DNA from: Pseudomonas defluvii
GTDB taxonomy: Bacteria; Pseudomonadota; Gammaproteobacteria; Pseudomonadales; Pseudomonadaceae
Direction: 5' to 3'
DNA length: 57,151 nt
NCBI RefSeq assembly: GCF_001695625.1
Contig: NZ_MBPN01000024.1
Span: 1-57,151 of the forward strand
Below, in pieces: positions 45,987-57,151 of this stretch (position 1 is its first letter; every line of letters starts with the position of its first letter). The position numbers and the translations under genes are program-made. The notes below the pieces were generated by a model. It saw only the letters and a program-made list of their open reading frames with translations. It made no database searches and was not told the origin of the DNA.

Positions 45987-46807
45987 CCGCGCGCCAGCTG
46001 ACGGCGCAACTCGTCGAGGACAGGCGCAGTATCAGGGTGCACACCACGCCAGATGAAAAACGCTTCGGCGGCCTGCTCAACGAGCATACCCAAGCCGTCC
46101 AGCACCTGCGCCGCGCCCTGTTCGCTGGCCCAGCGGCAGAACGGGGTTGGTTCCTTGCCATACATCATGTCGTAGCACACGGTATGCCCCGGCTGGATCA
46201 GGCTGGCATCAATCGGCGGTACCTCACCGGCCAGGCTGGCCGAGGTGGCATTGATGATCAGGTCGACCGGCTCTTTCAGCCAAGTAAACCCACTGGCCGC
46301 CACCGGGCCCAGGTCAGCGAACTCACGCGCCAGTTGTTCGGCCTTTTCCACCGTACGGTTGGCAATCACCAGCGACGCCGGGTTGTGCGCCAACAACGGT
46401 TCCAGCACACCACGCACAGCCCCACCGGCGCCGAGCAGCAAAATGCGCTTGCCCGTCAGTTGTACACCGGCATTCACGGTCAGGTCACGGACCAGCCCGG
46501 CACCATCAGTATTGTCACCCTGCAGGCTGTCATCAGCCAGTTTACTCAAGGTGTTCACCGCACCGGCCCGGCGCGCGCGCGGGGTCAGGCTATCGACCAT
46601 TCGGAAGGCTTCTTCCTTGAACGGCACGGTGACATTGGCCCCACGCCCCTGCTTGAAGAAGCCCAGAGCACAGTTACTGAAGTCGTCCAGCGGCGCAAGC
46701 AAGGTGCTGTATTCCAAGTGCTCGCCGGTCTGGTCGGCAAACAGCCGGTGGATCAAAGGCGACTTGCTGTGGCCAATCGGGTTGCCGAAGACGACATACT
46801 GGTCCAT
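45983..46807 (-). CDS. aroE: Shikimate dehydrogenase
   Basis: 274 residues. Shikimate site: [13 protein letters not shown] and [11 protein letters not shown] (catalytic Lys), with [12 protein letters not shown] site: [15 protein letters not shown] and [13 protein letters not shown]-terminal [18 protein letters not shown]. It reduces 3-dehydroshikimate in aromatic amino acid synthesis. Follows hemF by about 68 bases containing two DnaA-box-like 9-mers. Confidence 0.95.
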   Translation of the reverse strand: MDQYVVFGNPIGHSKSPLIHRLFADQTGEHLEYSTLLAPLDDFSNCALGFFKQGRGANVTVPFKEEAFRMVDSLTPRARRAGAVNTLSKLADDSLQGDNTDGAGLVRDLTVNAGVQLTGKRILLLGAGGAVRGVLEPLLAHNPASLVIANRTVEKAEQLAREFADLGPVAASGFTWLKEPVDLIINATSASLAGEVPPIDASLIQPGHTVCYDMMYGKEPTPFCRWASEQGAAQVLDGLGMLVEQAAEAFFIWRGVHPDTAPVLDELRRQLARG

Positions 46808-46845
46808 TCACGCGATTCCTGAGTCAGGCCCGAGGCTCGGGCAAG

Positions 46846-46868
46846 TTATCCACTGCGAGTTATCCACA
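46846..46868 (+). promoter_or_regulatory. Two tandem DnaA-box-like sequences between hemF and aroE
   Basis: TTATCCACT (46846-46854, one mismatch) and TTATCCACA (46860-46868, perfect), same orientation, 14 bases start to start, in the 68-base gap upstream of aroE. Confidence 0.45.
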
Positions 46869-46875
46869 ACGCGGC

Positions 46876-48917
<2,042 letters not shown>

Positions 48918-48934
48918 CACCCACCCGGTAGGCA

Positions 48935-49004
48935 CCCGCCTTGCCGGCGATAACCGCAGCGCCGTGCCTGTTCCTGCACGGCACGCGAATCGCTGGCAAG
49001 GGCG
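48935..49004. repeat. Two-stem REP-like element between qor and tsaC
   Basis: Outer arms CCCGCCTTGCCGGCGAT (48935-48951) and ATCGCTGGCAAGGGCGG (48989-49005) enclose an inner perfect hairpin GCCGTGC / GCACGGC (48961-48967, 48976-48982). Lies between convergent genes. Confidence 0.6.
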
Positions 49005-49016
49005 GTTTAGCGCTCC

Positions 49017-49574
49017 TCAGCCCGGTCGGACAACATCGCCGGTCATCAGGTCGCGAATCACACTCGGGTTCTTGCGACCGCCCAAGGCACCACCAAGCAC
49101 CAGATCCAACTGGCCATGGAAGTACTGCTCAACCCGCAGCCGCGTGCGGGCTGCAGGCCGCCCCTGAGGGTTGGCCGAGGTCGACACCAGCGGCCCGACC
49201 AGCGCACACAGGTCACGCACCACCGGGTGATCGCTGACACGCAGGGCGACGGTGTCGTGCATGCCGGTGATCCACTCCGGGAGCATTCCCTGATGCGGCA
49301 CCAGCCAGGTGTTCGGACCCGGCCAGGTACTGCCCATGCGGTCGAGCCAGGTTTCCGGAAAATCCTCGAACAGAAAATCGAACTGGCGAATATTGTCGGC
49401 GATCAGGATCAACCCCTTGTCTACCGAACGCGACTTGATCGCCAGTAACCGATCAACCGCTTCCTCGTTCCAGGGATCACAGCCCAGACCCCAGACGGCT
49501 TCGGTGGGATAGGCAATCACCGCACCCGCCCGAATCTCGCGTGCAGCTTGTTGCACGCGCCAATTGCTCACCAT
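49017..49574 (-). CDS. tsaC: Threonylcarbamoyl-AMP synthase TsaC (YrdC/Sua5 family)
   Basis: 185 residues from [17 protein letters not shown]; the upstream 32 codons overlap dprA and are not conserved. YrdC domain: [61 protein letters not shown] and [15 protein letters not shown]. It makes the activated intermediate for t6A37 tRNA modification. Lies 37 bases after dprA on the same strand. Confidence 0.93.
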   Translation of the reverse strand: MVSNWRVQQAAREIRAGAVIAYPTEAVWGLGCDPWNEEAVDRLLAIKSRSVDKGLILIADNIRQFDFLFEDFPETWLDRMGSTWPGPNTWLVPHQGMLPEWITGMHDTVALRVSDHPVVRDLCALVGPLVSTSANPQGRPAARTRLRVEQYFHGQLDLVLGGALGGRKNPSVIRDLMTGDVVRPG

Positions 49575-49611
49575 TGCTGTCACTCCGCTAAAAGGCTGAC
49601 GAGCAGTGTAC

Positions 49612-50715
49612 TTAGCCCGGCCGAGCAAACCAACGGCCTGCTTCATTACAAACCTGCCCGGCCAGCTCAAGCTCGGTCAGTGCCGCCAAGACACGCGACA
49701 GCGGCCAACCACTGGCGTGCGCCAGGCTTTCGCTGCTTTGCGGCGCAGCCAGGAGCAGCGCCAGCAAAGGGTTGGAGGGTACCTGCAACACTGGCTGGGT
49801 CACCGGCAGGTTCTGCCACCCACTCAGGGTTTCCAGTATGTGCTCAATGCGCTCGACCAGCAGCGCGCCATCGCGGATCAATTGATGGCAGCCCTTGGCG
49901 CCCGGATGATGGATAGACCCCGGGATGGCATAGACCTCTCGCCCTTGCTCAGCGGCCAGGCGCGCGGTGATCAACGAACCACTGGCCAGGCTGGCCTCAA
50001 CCACCAGCACACCCAGCGACAGGCCGCTGATGATGCGGTTGCGCCGGGGAAAATTTCCGGCGACGGGCCCGGCGTCCAGCGGAAACTCTGACACCACCGC
50101 GCTACCGCGCTCTGCCATTGCCGCCGCCAGCGCTCGATGGCGCTGTGGATAACATTTTTGCAGCCCGGTACCGACCACCCCGATTGTCTGTCCACCGACG
50201 TCCAGCGCGGCCTGGTGAGCCACACCATCAATGCCCGCCGCCAAACCACTGGTGACGACAAAACCGGCCTGTGCCAGGCAGCGGGAAAACGCCGCCGCTG
50301 TCGCCAGGGCGGGGGGCGATGCACGCCGACTGCCGACGATGGCCAACTGTGGTTTCTCCAGAATGGCCGGGTCACCGGCCACGAACAGCAGCGGCGGGGC
50401 ATCGTCCAGTTCGGCCAGCAAGGCCGGGTAGGTGGCGGCGTCCCACATCAGCAAATGCTGGCCTGGGCGCTCTAGCCAGGCCATTGCGGCCGCCGCACCA
50501 TCACGGATCTCTGGGCTGCGCCGCGCCTCCACTGCGGTGGCTGGCACGCCCAGCGGACGCCAGGCGGCAGCCGGTGCGCTGAGCGCTGCCGAGGCACTAC
50601 CAAAGGCTTCGATCAGTTTACGGAAACGCCGAGGCCCGAGCTCCGGCAGCCGATGCAAGCGCAGGCGCGCCTCCAGTTCGGCGGGTGGGCAGGTCGAAAA
50701 ATCATTGCACATCAT
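49612..50715 (-). CDS. dprA: DNA processing protein DprA
   Basis: 367 residues; starts [13 protein letters not shown] upstream. An N-terminal SAM-like helical domain (about 10-65), the Rossmann-like DprA core (about 75-290) with [42 protein letters not shown] and [12 protein letters not shown], and a C-terminal winged-helix domain (about 305-365). It loads RecA on incoming single-stranded DNA in transformation. In most pseudomonads a LysM gene (tsaP) precedes it; here it does not. Confidence 0.93.
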   Translation of the reverse strand: MMCNDFSTCPPAELEARLRLHRLPELGPRRFRKLIEAFGSASAALSAPAAAWRPLGVPATAVEARRSPEIRDGAAAAMAWLERPGQHLLMWDAATYPALLAELDDAPPLLFVAGDPAILEKPQLAIVGSRRASPPALATAAAFSRCLAQAGFVVTSGLAAGIDGVAHQAALDVGGQTIGVVGTGLQKCYPQRHRALAAAMAERGSAVVSEFPLDAGPVAGNFPRRNRIISGLSLGVLVVEASLASGSLITARLAAEQGREVYAIPGSIHHPGAKGCHQLIRDGALLVERIEHILETLSGWQNLPVTQPVLQVPSNPLLALLLAAPQSSESLAHASGWPLSRVLAALTELELAGQVCNEAGRWFARPG

Positions 50716-50759
50716 CTGATCATCCTTGATTCAGAGGCCTGGCGAAGCCAACAACAAGC

Positions 50760-50768
50760 TGTGGATAA
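50760..50768 (-). promoter_or_regulatory. DnaA-box-like sequence upstream of dprA
   Basis: TGTGGATAA, the reverse of TTATCCACA, 45 bases before the dprA start. Confidence 0.3.
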
Positions 50769-50947
50769 CTCTGTTGATAATCGATTGACAACATGTGCGT
50801 CAGTCAACACCGCTCCGCTCACCAGGCCGATGCATGGGGGTGGCTGCTAAACGTTAGCTGACCTTTTCACAGGTGCCGAACGCGTCGAATCCCTTTATTA
50901 TGTGCATTCATGTTTGTATTACTTCGCACAGTGCAGCTCATACGCTT

Positions 50948-51454
50948 ATGGCCATTCTGAACATCCTCGAATTCCCTGACCCGCGTCTTCGCACCATTGC
51001 CAAACCGGTAACGGAAGTTGACGACGCCGTACGCCAGCTGGTCGACGACATGTTTGAAACCATGTACGAAGCGCCGGGTATCGGCTTGGCCGCAACCCAG
51101 GTCAACGTACACAAGCGCATCGTGGTCATGGACCTGAGCGAAGACCGCAGCGAACCTCGGGTGTTCATTAACCCCGAGCTGGAAATGCTCACCGACGACA
51201 TGGGCCAGTACCAGGAAGGCTGTTTGTCGGTGCCGGGCTTCTACGAGAACGTCGACCGCCCACTGCGCGTCCGGGTCAAGGCCCTGGACCGTGATGGCCA
51301 ACCGTTTGAACTGATCGCCGAAGACCTCCTGGCCGTGTGCATTCAACATGAGTGCGATCACCTCAACGGCAAGCTGTTCGTCGATTACCTGTCGACCCTG
51401 AAACGCGACCGGATCAAGAAAAAACTGGAAAAACTTCACCGCCAGCAAGCTTGA
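50948..51454 (+). CDS. def: Peptide deformylase
   Basis: 168 residues from [16 protein letters not shown]; an upstream start at 50873 adds non-family residues. Motif 1 GIGLAATQ (44-51), motif 2 EGCLSV with C92, motif 3 HECDH with H134 and H138; the three metal ligands and catalytic Glu135 are intact. It removes the N-formyl group from nascent proteins. An intrinsic terminator separates it from fmt. Confidence 0.96.
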   Translation: MAILNILEFPDPRLRTIAKPVTEVDDAVRQLVDDMFETMYEAPGIGLAATQVNVHKRIVVMDLSEDRSEPRVFINPELEMLTDDMGQYQEGCLSVPGFYENVDRPLRVRVKALDRDGQPFELIAEDLLAVCIQHECDHLNGKLFVDYLSTLKRDRIKKKLEKLHRQQA

Positions 51455-51467
51455 TCCCCTCATCCAG

Positions 51468-51492
51468 AAGGCTTGCTCCGGCAAGCCTTTTT
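51468..51492 (+). terminator. Intrinsic terminator between def and fmt
   Basis: Perfect 9-bp stem AAGGCTTGC / GCAAGCCTT with loop TCCG and a T-run, followed by a further T-rich stretch, 14 bases after the def stop. Could reduce read-through into fmt. Confidence 0.8.
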
Positions 51493-51512
51493 CTTTTTTA
51501 AGCGAGAACTCC

Positions 51513-52445
51513 ATGCGCATCGTCTTCGCGGGCACTCCTGAGTTTGCCGCCGAACACCTCAAAGCCCTGCTCGACAGCCCCTACGACATCGTCGCGGTCT
51601 ACACCCAGCCGGACCGTCCCGCCGGGCGCGGACAAAAACTGATGCCCAGCCCGGTCAAACAATTGGCCGCGCAGCACGGTATCCCTGTGTTGCAACCGCC
51701 GACCCTGCGCGATGCCGACGCCCAGGCCGAACTGGCCGCGCTGCAACCGGACCTGATGGTAGTGGTGGCGTACGGTTTGATCCTGCCGCAGGTCGTGCTG
51801 GATATTCCGCGCCTGGGTTGCATCAACAGCCACGCCTCCTTGCTGCCGCGCTGGCGCGGTGCGGCGCCGATCCAACGGGCCGTGGAAGCAGACGACCCGG
51901 AAAGCGGCGTGACCGTCATGCGCATGGAGGCAGGCCTGGACACCGGGCCGATGCTGCTCAAGGTCAGCACGCCGATCAGTGCCACCGATACCGGTGGCAG
52001 CCTGCACGACCGCCTCGCCGAAATGGGCCCGCCCGCCGTCCTGCAAGCCATTGCCGGCCTCGCCGACGGCACGCTACAGGGCGAAGTGCAGGACGATGCA
52101 CTGGCCACCTATGCACACAAGCTGAACAAGGACGAAGCACGCCTGGACTGGAACCGGCCTGCGGTTGAGCTGGAACGCCTGATCCGTGCCTTCAACCCCT
52201 GGCCCGTGTGCCACAGCACCCTGAGCGGCGAAGCCGTGAAAGTGCTCGCGGCAAGCCTGGCTGAAGGCCATGGTCAACCCGGCGAGATCATCAGCGCGAG
52301 CAAAGACGGCCTGGTGGTCGCCTGTGCTGATCAGGCGTTGTGCCTGACCCGCCTGCAACTGCCCGGGGGCAAAGCGCTGAACTTCAGCGACCTGTTCAAC
52401 AGCCGTCGCGAGAAATTCGCCGTCGGCACGGTGCTGGGCCAATGA
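51513..52445 (+). CDS. fmt: Methionyl-tRNA formyltransferase
   Basis: 310 residues. Formyltransferase domain: [19 protein letters not shown], catalytic [19 protein letters not shown] (Asn/His), and D in [10 protein letters not shown]-terminal OB-like tRNA-binding domain (about 205-310). It formylates initiator Met-tRNA. ATGA overlap with rsmB. Confidence 0.96.
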   Translation: MRIVFAGTPEFAAEHLKALLDSPYDIVAVYTQPDRPAGRGQKLMPSPVKQLAAQHGIPVLQPPTLRDADAQAELAALQPDLMVVVAYGLILPQVVLDIPRLGCINSHASLLPRWRGAAPIQRAVEADDPESGVTVMRMEAGLDTGPMLLKVSTPISATDTGGSLHDRLAEMGPPAVLQAIAGLADGTLQGEVQDDALATYAHKLNKDEARLDWNRPAVELERLIRAFNPWPVCHSTLSGEAVKVLAASLAEGHGQPGEIISASKDGLVVACADQALCLTRLQLPGGKALNFSDLFNSRREKFAVGTVLGQ

Positions 52446-53752
52446 ACCCGCGTCTGGCCGCTGCCCGCGCCCTGGCCGCCGTTCTCAGCGGCAAGGCTTC
52501 GTTGAACAGCTCGCTCCCGGCACAACTGGATAAAGTCGAGGCGCGTGATCGCGGCCTGACCCAGGACCTGGCCTTCGGTACTGCCCGCTGGCAGCCGCGC
52601 TTGTCGGCGCTGGCCGAACAGTTGCTGCAAAAGCCCTTCAAGAGTGCCGATGCCGATGTACAGGCATTGTTGCTGGTCGGTCTGTATCAACTGCTCTACA
52701 CCCGTACCCCCGCGCATGCGGCCATCGGCGAGACCGTTGGCTGTGCCGACAAACTGAAAAAGCCCTGGGCCAAGGCCCTGCTCAACGCTGTACTGCGCCG
52801 GGCCCAGCGTGAAGGCAATGAGTTGCTGAGCGCATTGGAGCGCGACCCGGTGGTGCGTACCGCCCACCCGCGCTGGCTGCAGAAGTCGCTCAAGGCCTTC
52901 TGGCCAGAGCAATGGGAAGCGATCTGCGCCGCCAACAACGCGCACCCTCCGATGATCCTGCGGGTGAATCGTCGTCATCACAGCCGCGACGCCTACCTGC
53001 AGTTGCTTGCCGAGACCGGTATTCAGGCCGCGCCGTGTCAGTACAGCCGCGATGGCATCGTTCTGGCCGAGGCCAGCGACGTGCGCAACCTGCCTGGCTT
53101 CGACCAAGGCTGGATCAGCGTTCAGGACGAAGCCGCGCAACTGGCCGCCGACCTGATGGACCTGGCCCCTGGGCAACGGGTGCTGGATGCTTGCTGCGCC
53201 CCGGGCGGAAAAACCTGTCACCTGCTCGAAGCAGAGGCCGGGCTGCAACAAGTGGTCGCCATTGACCTGGAGGCCAAACGCCTGACGCGCGTACGGGAAA
53301 ACCTTGACCGTCTGGGCCTTGACGCACAATTGATCGCCTGCGACGCACGGGATACCGCCAGTTGGTGGGACGGCAAGGGCTTCCAGCGCATCCTGCTCGA
53401 CGCCCCCTGCTCGGCAACCGGGGTCATCCGCCGCCACCCGGACATCAAGCTGACCCGTCAGGCCGAGGACATTCCGGCCCTGGCCAGCCTGCAGGGCGAA
53501 CTGCTCGATGCCCTGTGGCCAACCCTGGAGGTCGGCGGGATCCTGCTCTACGCCACCTGTTCGAGTTTGCCAACGGAAAACACGGAAGTAATCGACGCCT
53601 TCCTCGCCCGCACGCCAGGTGCCCGCGAGCTGGACCTGGCGACTGCCGCTGGGCTGCGTCAACCTCATGGTCGCCAGCTGCTGGCGCAAGAGGGTGGGCA
53701 CGACGGTTTCTATTACGCCAAGCTGATCAAGATCGCCGCGGCTCGCGGATAA
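52442..53752 (+). CDS. rsmB: 16S rRNA m5C967 methyltransferase RsmB (Sun/Fmu)
   Basis: 436 residues from the ATG inside the fmt stop. NusB-like N-terminal domain (about 1-135) followed by a Rossmann methyltransferase: [17 protein letters not shown] (SAM site), [19 protein letters not shown] (motif IV Cys) and [15 protein letters not shown] (catalytic motif VI Cys). It methylates C967 of 16S rRNA. 23 bases before trkA. Confidence 0.95.
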   Translation: MNPRLAAARALAAVLSGKASLNSSLPAQLDKVEARDRGLTQDLAFGTARWQPRLSALAEQLLQKPFKSADADVQALLLVGLYQLLYTRTPAHAAIGETVGCADKLKKPWAKALLNAVLRRAQREGNELLSALERDPVVRTAHPRWLQKSLKAFWPEQWEAICAANNAHPPMILRVNRRHHSRDAYLQLLAETGIQAAPCQYSRDGIVLAEASDVRNLPGFDQGWISVQDEAAQLAADLMDLAPGQRVLDACCAPGGKTCHLLEAEAGLQQVVAIDLEAKRLTRVRENLDRLGLDAQLIACDARDTASWWDGKGFQRILLDAPCSATGVIRRHPDIKLTRQAEDIPALASLQGELLDALWPTLEVGGILLYATCSSLPTENTEVIDAFLARTPGARELDLATAAGLRQPHGRQLLAQEGGHDGFYYAKLIKIAAARG

Positions 53753-53775
53753 CGACAATGGAAAGGGAGTAGCGG

Positions 53776-55149
53776 ATGAAGATCATCATCCTGGGTGCGG
53801 GGCAGGTTGGCGGTACGCTGGCCGAACACCTGGCCAGCGAAGCCAACGACATCACCGTGGTCGATACCGATGGTGATCGCCTGCGCGACCTCGGCGACCG
53901 CCTGGATATCCGCACGGTCCAGGGCCGGGGTTCGTTCCCGACGGTCCTGCGTCAGGCCGGTGCCGACGATGCCGACATGCTGGTTGCGGTGACCAACAGT
54001 GACGAGACCAACATGGTCGCCTGTCAGGTCGCCTACACCCTGTTCCATACCCCGACCAAAATCGCCCGGGTACGCGAGTCGGCCTACCTGACCCGTGCCG
54101 GCCTGTTCAATAACGAGGCCATTCCGGTCGATGTATTGATCAGCCCCGAACAGGTGGTGACCCACTACATCAAGCGCCTGATCGAACACCCAGGTGCCTT
54201 GCAGGTGATCGACTTCGCCGAGGGCAAAGCCCAACTGGTGGCGGTCAAGGCCTATTACGGTGGCCCGCTGGTGGGCCAGCAACTGCGCCAGATCCGTGCG
54301 CACATGCCGAATGTGGATACTCGCGTTGCGGCGATCTTCCGCCGTGACCGGCCAATCCTGCCCCAGGGCGACACCGTGATCGAGGCCGACGACGAAGTGT
54401 TCTTCATCGCCGCCAAGGCGCACATCCGCGCCGTGATGGGCGAGCTGCGGCGTATCGACGAAACCAACAAGCGGGTGGTCATCGCCGGTGGTGGGCAGAT
54501 CGGTGAGCGCCTGGCGGAGGCCATAGAAAGCCGCTACCAGGTCAAGATCATCGAAATGAACCCGGCACGCTGCCGCTACCTGTCCGACACTCTGGACAGC
54601 ACAGTGGTCCTGCAAGGCAGCGCCTCGGACCGCGACCTGATGGTCGAAGAGAATATCGCCGAAGCCGACATTTTCCTGGCCCTGACCAACGACGACGAAG
54701 CCAACATCATGTCTTCGCTGCTGGCCAAGCGCCTTGGTGCGCGCAAGGTGATGACCATCATCAACAACCCGGCCTATGTCGACCTGGTGCAAGGTGGCGA
54801 AATCGACATCGCCATCAGCCCGCAACTGGCGACGATCGGTACCTTGCTGGCCCACGTACGTCGAGGTGACATCGTCAGCGTCCACTCGCTGCGCCGAGGG
54901 GCGGCCGAGGCCATCGAGGCCATCGCTCATGGCGACTCGAAATCGAGCAAGGTCATCGGCAAGGCCATCGAAGACATCGCACTGCCACCGGGCACCACCA
55001 TCGGCGCGATCATCCGCGACGAGGAAGTGCTGATCGCCCACGACGACACCGTGATCGAAGCCGGTGACCGGGTGATCCTCTTTGTTGTGGATAAAAAGTA
55101 CATCCGTGACGTCGAGAAACTCTTCCACGTTGGCTTGAGCTTCTTCTAA
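53776..55149 (+). CDS. trkA: Trk potassium uptake regulatory subunit TrkA
   Basis: 457 residues made of two RCK halves. Each has a Rossmann NAD-binding part ([16 protein letters not shown] at 3-18 and [15 protein letters not shown] near 234) and a TrkA-C domain. It is the cytosolic gating ring of the TrkH/TrkG potassium channels. AAGGGAG precedes the ATG. Followed 12 bases later by the TPR gene, so likely one transcript. Confidence 0.96.
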   Translation: MKIIILGAGQVGGTLAEHLASEANDITVVDTDGDRLRDLGDRLDIRTVQGRGSFPTVLRQAGADDADMLVAVTNSDETNMVACQVAYTLFHTPTKIARVRESAYLTRAGLFNNEAIPVDVLISPEQVVTHYIKRLIEHPGALQVIDFAEGKAQLVAVKAYYGGPLVGQQLRQIRAHMPNVDTRVAAIFRRDRPILPQGDTVIEADDEVFFIAAKAHIRAVMGELRRIDETNKRVVIAGGGQIGERLAEAIESRYQVKIIEMNPARCRYLSDTLDSTVVLQGSASDRDLMVEENIAEADIFLALTNDDEANIMSSLLAKRLGARKVMTIINNPAYVDLVQGGEIDIAISPQLATIGTLLAHVRRGDIVSVHSLRRGAAEAIEAIAHGDSKSSKVIGKAIEDIALPPGTTIGAIIRDEEVLIAHDDTVIEAGDRVILFVVDKKYIRDVEKLFHVGLSFF

Positions 55150-55161
55150 GAGGAACGGCAG

Positions 55162-55476
55162 ATGCGCGAATCACTGGAAAAAATGCTCGCCAAGGGTGTG
55201 GATAACGCCCTGTTGCGCTTCGGTCTGGGCAAATCCTGGCTGGATGAGGGCAACGCTGCCGAAGCCGCTGTACACCTGCAACGCTGTATAGATTTCGATC
55301 CGAAGTATTCCGCGGCGTGGAAGCTGCTGGGCAAGGCACATCAGGCGCAGGGCGACCTGACAGCGGCACGCCAGGCCTGGCAGCAAGGCCTGGACGCAGC
55401 AAAGGCGCATGGCGACAAGCAGGCGGAAAAAGAGATGACGGTGTTTCTGAAAAAGCTCGACAAAGCGCAACACTGA
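55162..55476 (+). CDS. Small TPR-repeat protein
   Basis: 104 residues, no signal. Two to three TPR-like helical pairs (LRFGLGKSWLDEGNAAEAAVHLQRCIDFDP, YSAAWKLLGKAHQAQGDLTAARQAWQQGLDAA). Protein-protein adaptor of unknown partner, at the same spot as PA0015. Ends before a REP-like hairpin. Confidence 0.85.
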   Translation: MRESLEKMLAKGVDNALLRFGLGKSWLDEGNAAEAAVHLQRCIDFDPKYSAAWKLLGKAHQAQGDLTAARQAWQQGLDAAKAHGDKQAEKEMTVFLKKLDKAQH

Positions 55477-55485
55477 GGCGTGTTT

Positions 55486-55531
55486 GTCGCAGGCAAGGCC
55501 GGCACCTGCGGGGGCCGACCTTGCCAGCGAC
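55486..55531. repeat. REP-like hairpin between the TPR and acyltransferase genes
   Basis: GTCGCAGGCAAGGCCGGC (55486-55503) pairs at 16 of 18 with GCCGACCTTGCCAGCGAC (55514-55531). Lies between convergent genes. Confidence 0.65.
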
Positions 55532-55537
55532 GCAACC

Positions 55538-56425
55538 TCAATACCAGCGTGATTCGCCTGCTGGGCGCTTCTTGAAGCGCTTCATGCTCCACATGTACTG
55601 GCTCGGGTAGGCCCGCACATAACGCTCGATTACCTGGCTCATCGCCGCAGCCGAGGTTTCAGTGTCTTCGCTGTACATGGCCTCAGGCGCTGCCTCGAGG
55701 ATGACCTTGAAACCGGAACCGTCCGGCAGGCGCAGCGCATGCAGGAACACCCCTACGGCTTTGCCACCGGCCAGCATGTTCGGCACGAACTTGCTGGTCA
55801 GCGCCTGGGTGGCGAAAAACGGTACGAATATGCCTGCCGATTCGGCTGGCTCAGGGTCGGCAGGAATCCCCACCTGACCGCCCTTGCGCACTTCCTTGAT
55901 GATGCTGAGGATGCCTTCCTTGGTCGACGCCGCGACACGGTTACCCAACTGCACACGCTGTTCACGCAGCAGGTCATCGACAGCCTTGAGTTTGGGCGGA
56001 CGGTAGAAAATGATCGGTTTGCACTGGCTGCAGTAGAAGTGGTTGAGCACTTCCCAGTTGCCCAGGTGGCTGGTGATACCGACAACCCCCTTGCCCGACG
56101 CCAGGGCTTTTTCCAGCACCTCAAGCCCTTCGACCTCACGCACCAGCGCCAGCGAGCGCTTGGCTGGCCAGATCCAGGCACAGGCGCTCTCGGTGAACGA
56201 CTTGCCGATGTCCATCAGCGTGCGGCCTACCAGCCGCTCGCGCTCGGCGGCGTCCATCTCCGGAAAACACTTGGCCAGGTTGATGCGCACGACATTGCGC
56301 GAGCTGTTCGGCAGCTTCCACATGATCCAGCCGATTGCCGCGCCGACCCGTTGCACAGCGCCCCATGGCAGCTTGGCAAACAACCGCAGCACCCCGACCA
56401 TCAAGGCGCCCTTGAATTTATCCAC
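55538..56425 (-). CDS. Lipid A late acyltransferase (HtrB/LpxL family)
   Basis: 295 residues, one N-terminal membrane segment. LPLAT motif H-x4-E in ITSHLGNWEVL (about 117-124), acyl-acceptor region IIFYRPPKLKAVDDLLREQR, and the PADPEPAESAGIFVPFF block of LpxL/LpxM enzymes. It adds a secondary laurate-type chain to lipid A at the inner membrane. Matches PA0011 (htrB1) in position. AGGAGG precedes the ATG. Convergent with the TPR gene. Confidence 0.92.
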   Translation of the reverse strand: MDKFKGALMVGVLRLFAKLPWGAVQRVGAAIGWIMWKLPNSSRNVVRINLAKCFPEMDAAERERLVGRTLMDIGKSFTESACAWIWPAKRSLALVREVEGLEVLEKALASGKGVVGITSHLGNWEVLNHFYCSQCKPIIFYRPPKLKAVDDLLREQRVQLGNRVAASTKEGILSIIKEVRKGGQVGIPADPEPAESAGIFVPFFATQALTSKFVPNMLAGGKAVGVFLHALRLPDGSGFKVILEAAPEAMYSEDTETSAAAMSQVIERYVRAYPSQYMWSMKRFKKRPAGESRWY

Positions 56426-56464
56426 AGGCAGGTTCCTCCTTCTGCAAGCCGGGCATTGTACCCC

Positions 56465-57016
56465 TCAGCGCAGCAAGGCGGCGTAGCGATCACAATCGAT
56501 GGTGTGATCCATGACCATGCCCGTAGCCTGCATGAAGGCGTAACAGATGGTGGGCCCGACAAAGGTGAACCCGGCTTTCCGCAGTGCCTTGCTCATGGCC
56601 TGGGCCTCGACAGTCACTGCGGGCACCTCACTGCGCTGGCTGAAATGATTGATCTTCGGCTCACCGCCGACGAACGACCAGAGCCAGTCGGCCGGGTTTT
56701 CCAGTTCAAGCCAGGCCCGGGCATTGCGCCGGGCGGCATTAAGCTTCAGACGGTTGCGAATGATGCCCGGATCAAGCAGGCGCTCCTCGATTTCGTCGTC
56801 GCTCATCTGTGCCAGTCGCTGTGGATCGAAGCCAAACAGCACCTGCCGGTAGCGCTCTCGCTTCTTCAATACGGTGATCCACGAAAGCCCTGCCTGAAAG
56901 CCTTCAAGCAGCAGCATTTCAAACAACCGGCCGGGATCTCGCAGCGGAACACCCCACTCCAGGTCGTGATAGGCCTGATAAAGTGGATCGTCGGTACACC
57001 AAAAGCAGCGTGGCAT
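56465..57016 (-). CDS. tag: DNA-3-methyladenine glycosylase I
   Basis: 183 residues. Tag signatures: MPRCFWCTDDPLYQAYHDLEWGVP with zinc ligands C4 and H17, catalytic-pocket Glu in LLLEGFQAGLSW, and the C-terminal zinc pair H171 and C175 (DHTIDCDRY). It excises 3-methyladenine. Divergent from glyQ; 40 bases after the lipid A acyltransferase in reverse order. Confidence 0.95.
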   Translation of the reverse strand: MPRCFWCTDDPLYQAYHDLEWGVPLRDPGRLFEMLLLEGFQAGLSWITVLKKRERYRQVLFGFDPQRLAQMSDDEIEERLLDPGIIRNRLKLNAARRNARAWLELENPADWLWSFVGGEPKINHFSQRSEVPAVTVEAQAMSKALRKAGFTFVGPTICYAFMQATGMVMDHTIDCDRYAALLR

Positions 57017-57051
57017 AAGGCTCCAGAGGTAGAGGCCCGCAAGAATCGGGT

Positions 57052-57057
57052 TATACT
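57052..57057 (+). promoter_or_regulatory. -10-like element upstream of glyQ
   Basis: TATACT, 41 bases before the glyQ start in the divergent tag-glyQ gap; the -35 is not clear. Confidence 0.35.
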
Positions 57058-57098
57058 CCCGCTCTTTATATTCGCAGCCCTAGAAACAGGTGAATTTC

Positions 57099-57151
57099 GT
57101 GAGCCAGCCTACGCCAGCCGTGCGTACCTTCCAAGACTTGATTCTCGCCCT
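57099..57151 (+). CDS. glyQ: Glycyl-tRNA synthetase alpha subunit, 5' end only
   Basis: GTG start then SQPTPAVRTFQDLILAL, the N-terminus expected of bacterial GlyQ, cut by the window edge after 17 codons. ACAGGTG lies upstream as a weak ribosome site. It pairs with GlyS to charge tRNA-Gly. Position next to tag is as in PAO1. Confidence 0.9.
   Translation, partial: MSQPTPAVRTFQDLILA

Overview
The window is ordinary chromosomal DNA of a Pseudomonas, most likely of the P. putida/P. fluorescens side of the genus. Gene content and order match two blocks that flank the replication origin in this genus. Codon use and base composition look even throughout. I see no prophage, integrative element, insertion sequence, CRISPR array, rRNA or tRNA. 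Gene identities come from reading the encoded proteins; comparisons with P. aeruginosa PAO1 or P. putida KT2440 are from memory.

Left block (1-21.5 kb): a broken 5' end of an spmA-like gene; the glutamate/aspartate carrier gltP behind a long regulatory region; a c-di-GMP and cell-wall group (small membrane protein, EAL phosphodiesterase, AmpDh2 amidase, GGDEF cyclase, EEP-fold enzyme); dsbA, cytochrome c4 and a c5-like cytochrome; engB; an ErsA-type small RNA with an AlgU-type promoter; polA; thrB; the zinc regulon znuA / zur-znuCB; a lipoprotein; and the methionine importer metNIQ.

Middle block (21.5-30 kb): a complete caa3/aa3 cytochrome c oxidase locus, all on the minus strand apart from one small inverted gene: coxB, coxA, ctaG, coxC, SURF1, a thioredoxin/SCO-like unknown, ctaA, ctaB, sco. 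It supplies subunits, heme A synthesis and copper delivery.

Right block (30-57 kb): a helical unknown, a beta carbonic anhydrase, a radical-SAM gene behind a perfect LexA box, a zinc-ribbon protein, oligopeptidase A, a gamma carbonic anhydrase-like protein, a HAD phosphatase, an HExxH lipoprotein, duplicated small lipoproteins and DUF1161 proteins around a luciferase-like oxidoreductase, dodecin, trpI/trpBA, a DOPA-dioxygenase-like protein, a SulP transporter, aroE, hemF, qor, tsaC, dprA, def-fmt-rsmB-trkA, a TPR protein, a lipid A acyltransferase, tag and the first codons of glyQ.

No obviously new multi-gene system is present. The points most worth following are: absence of algB-kinB and of tsaP from their usual places; the ErsA small RNA with its AlgU promoter; an AauR-type palindrome upstream of gltP; the LexA box before the radical-SAM gene; a CxxxC membrane protein in the oxidase cluster that resembles a SCO protein without the copper-binding His; and REP-like hairpins that sit only between convergent genes.
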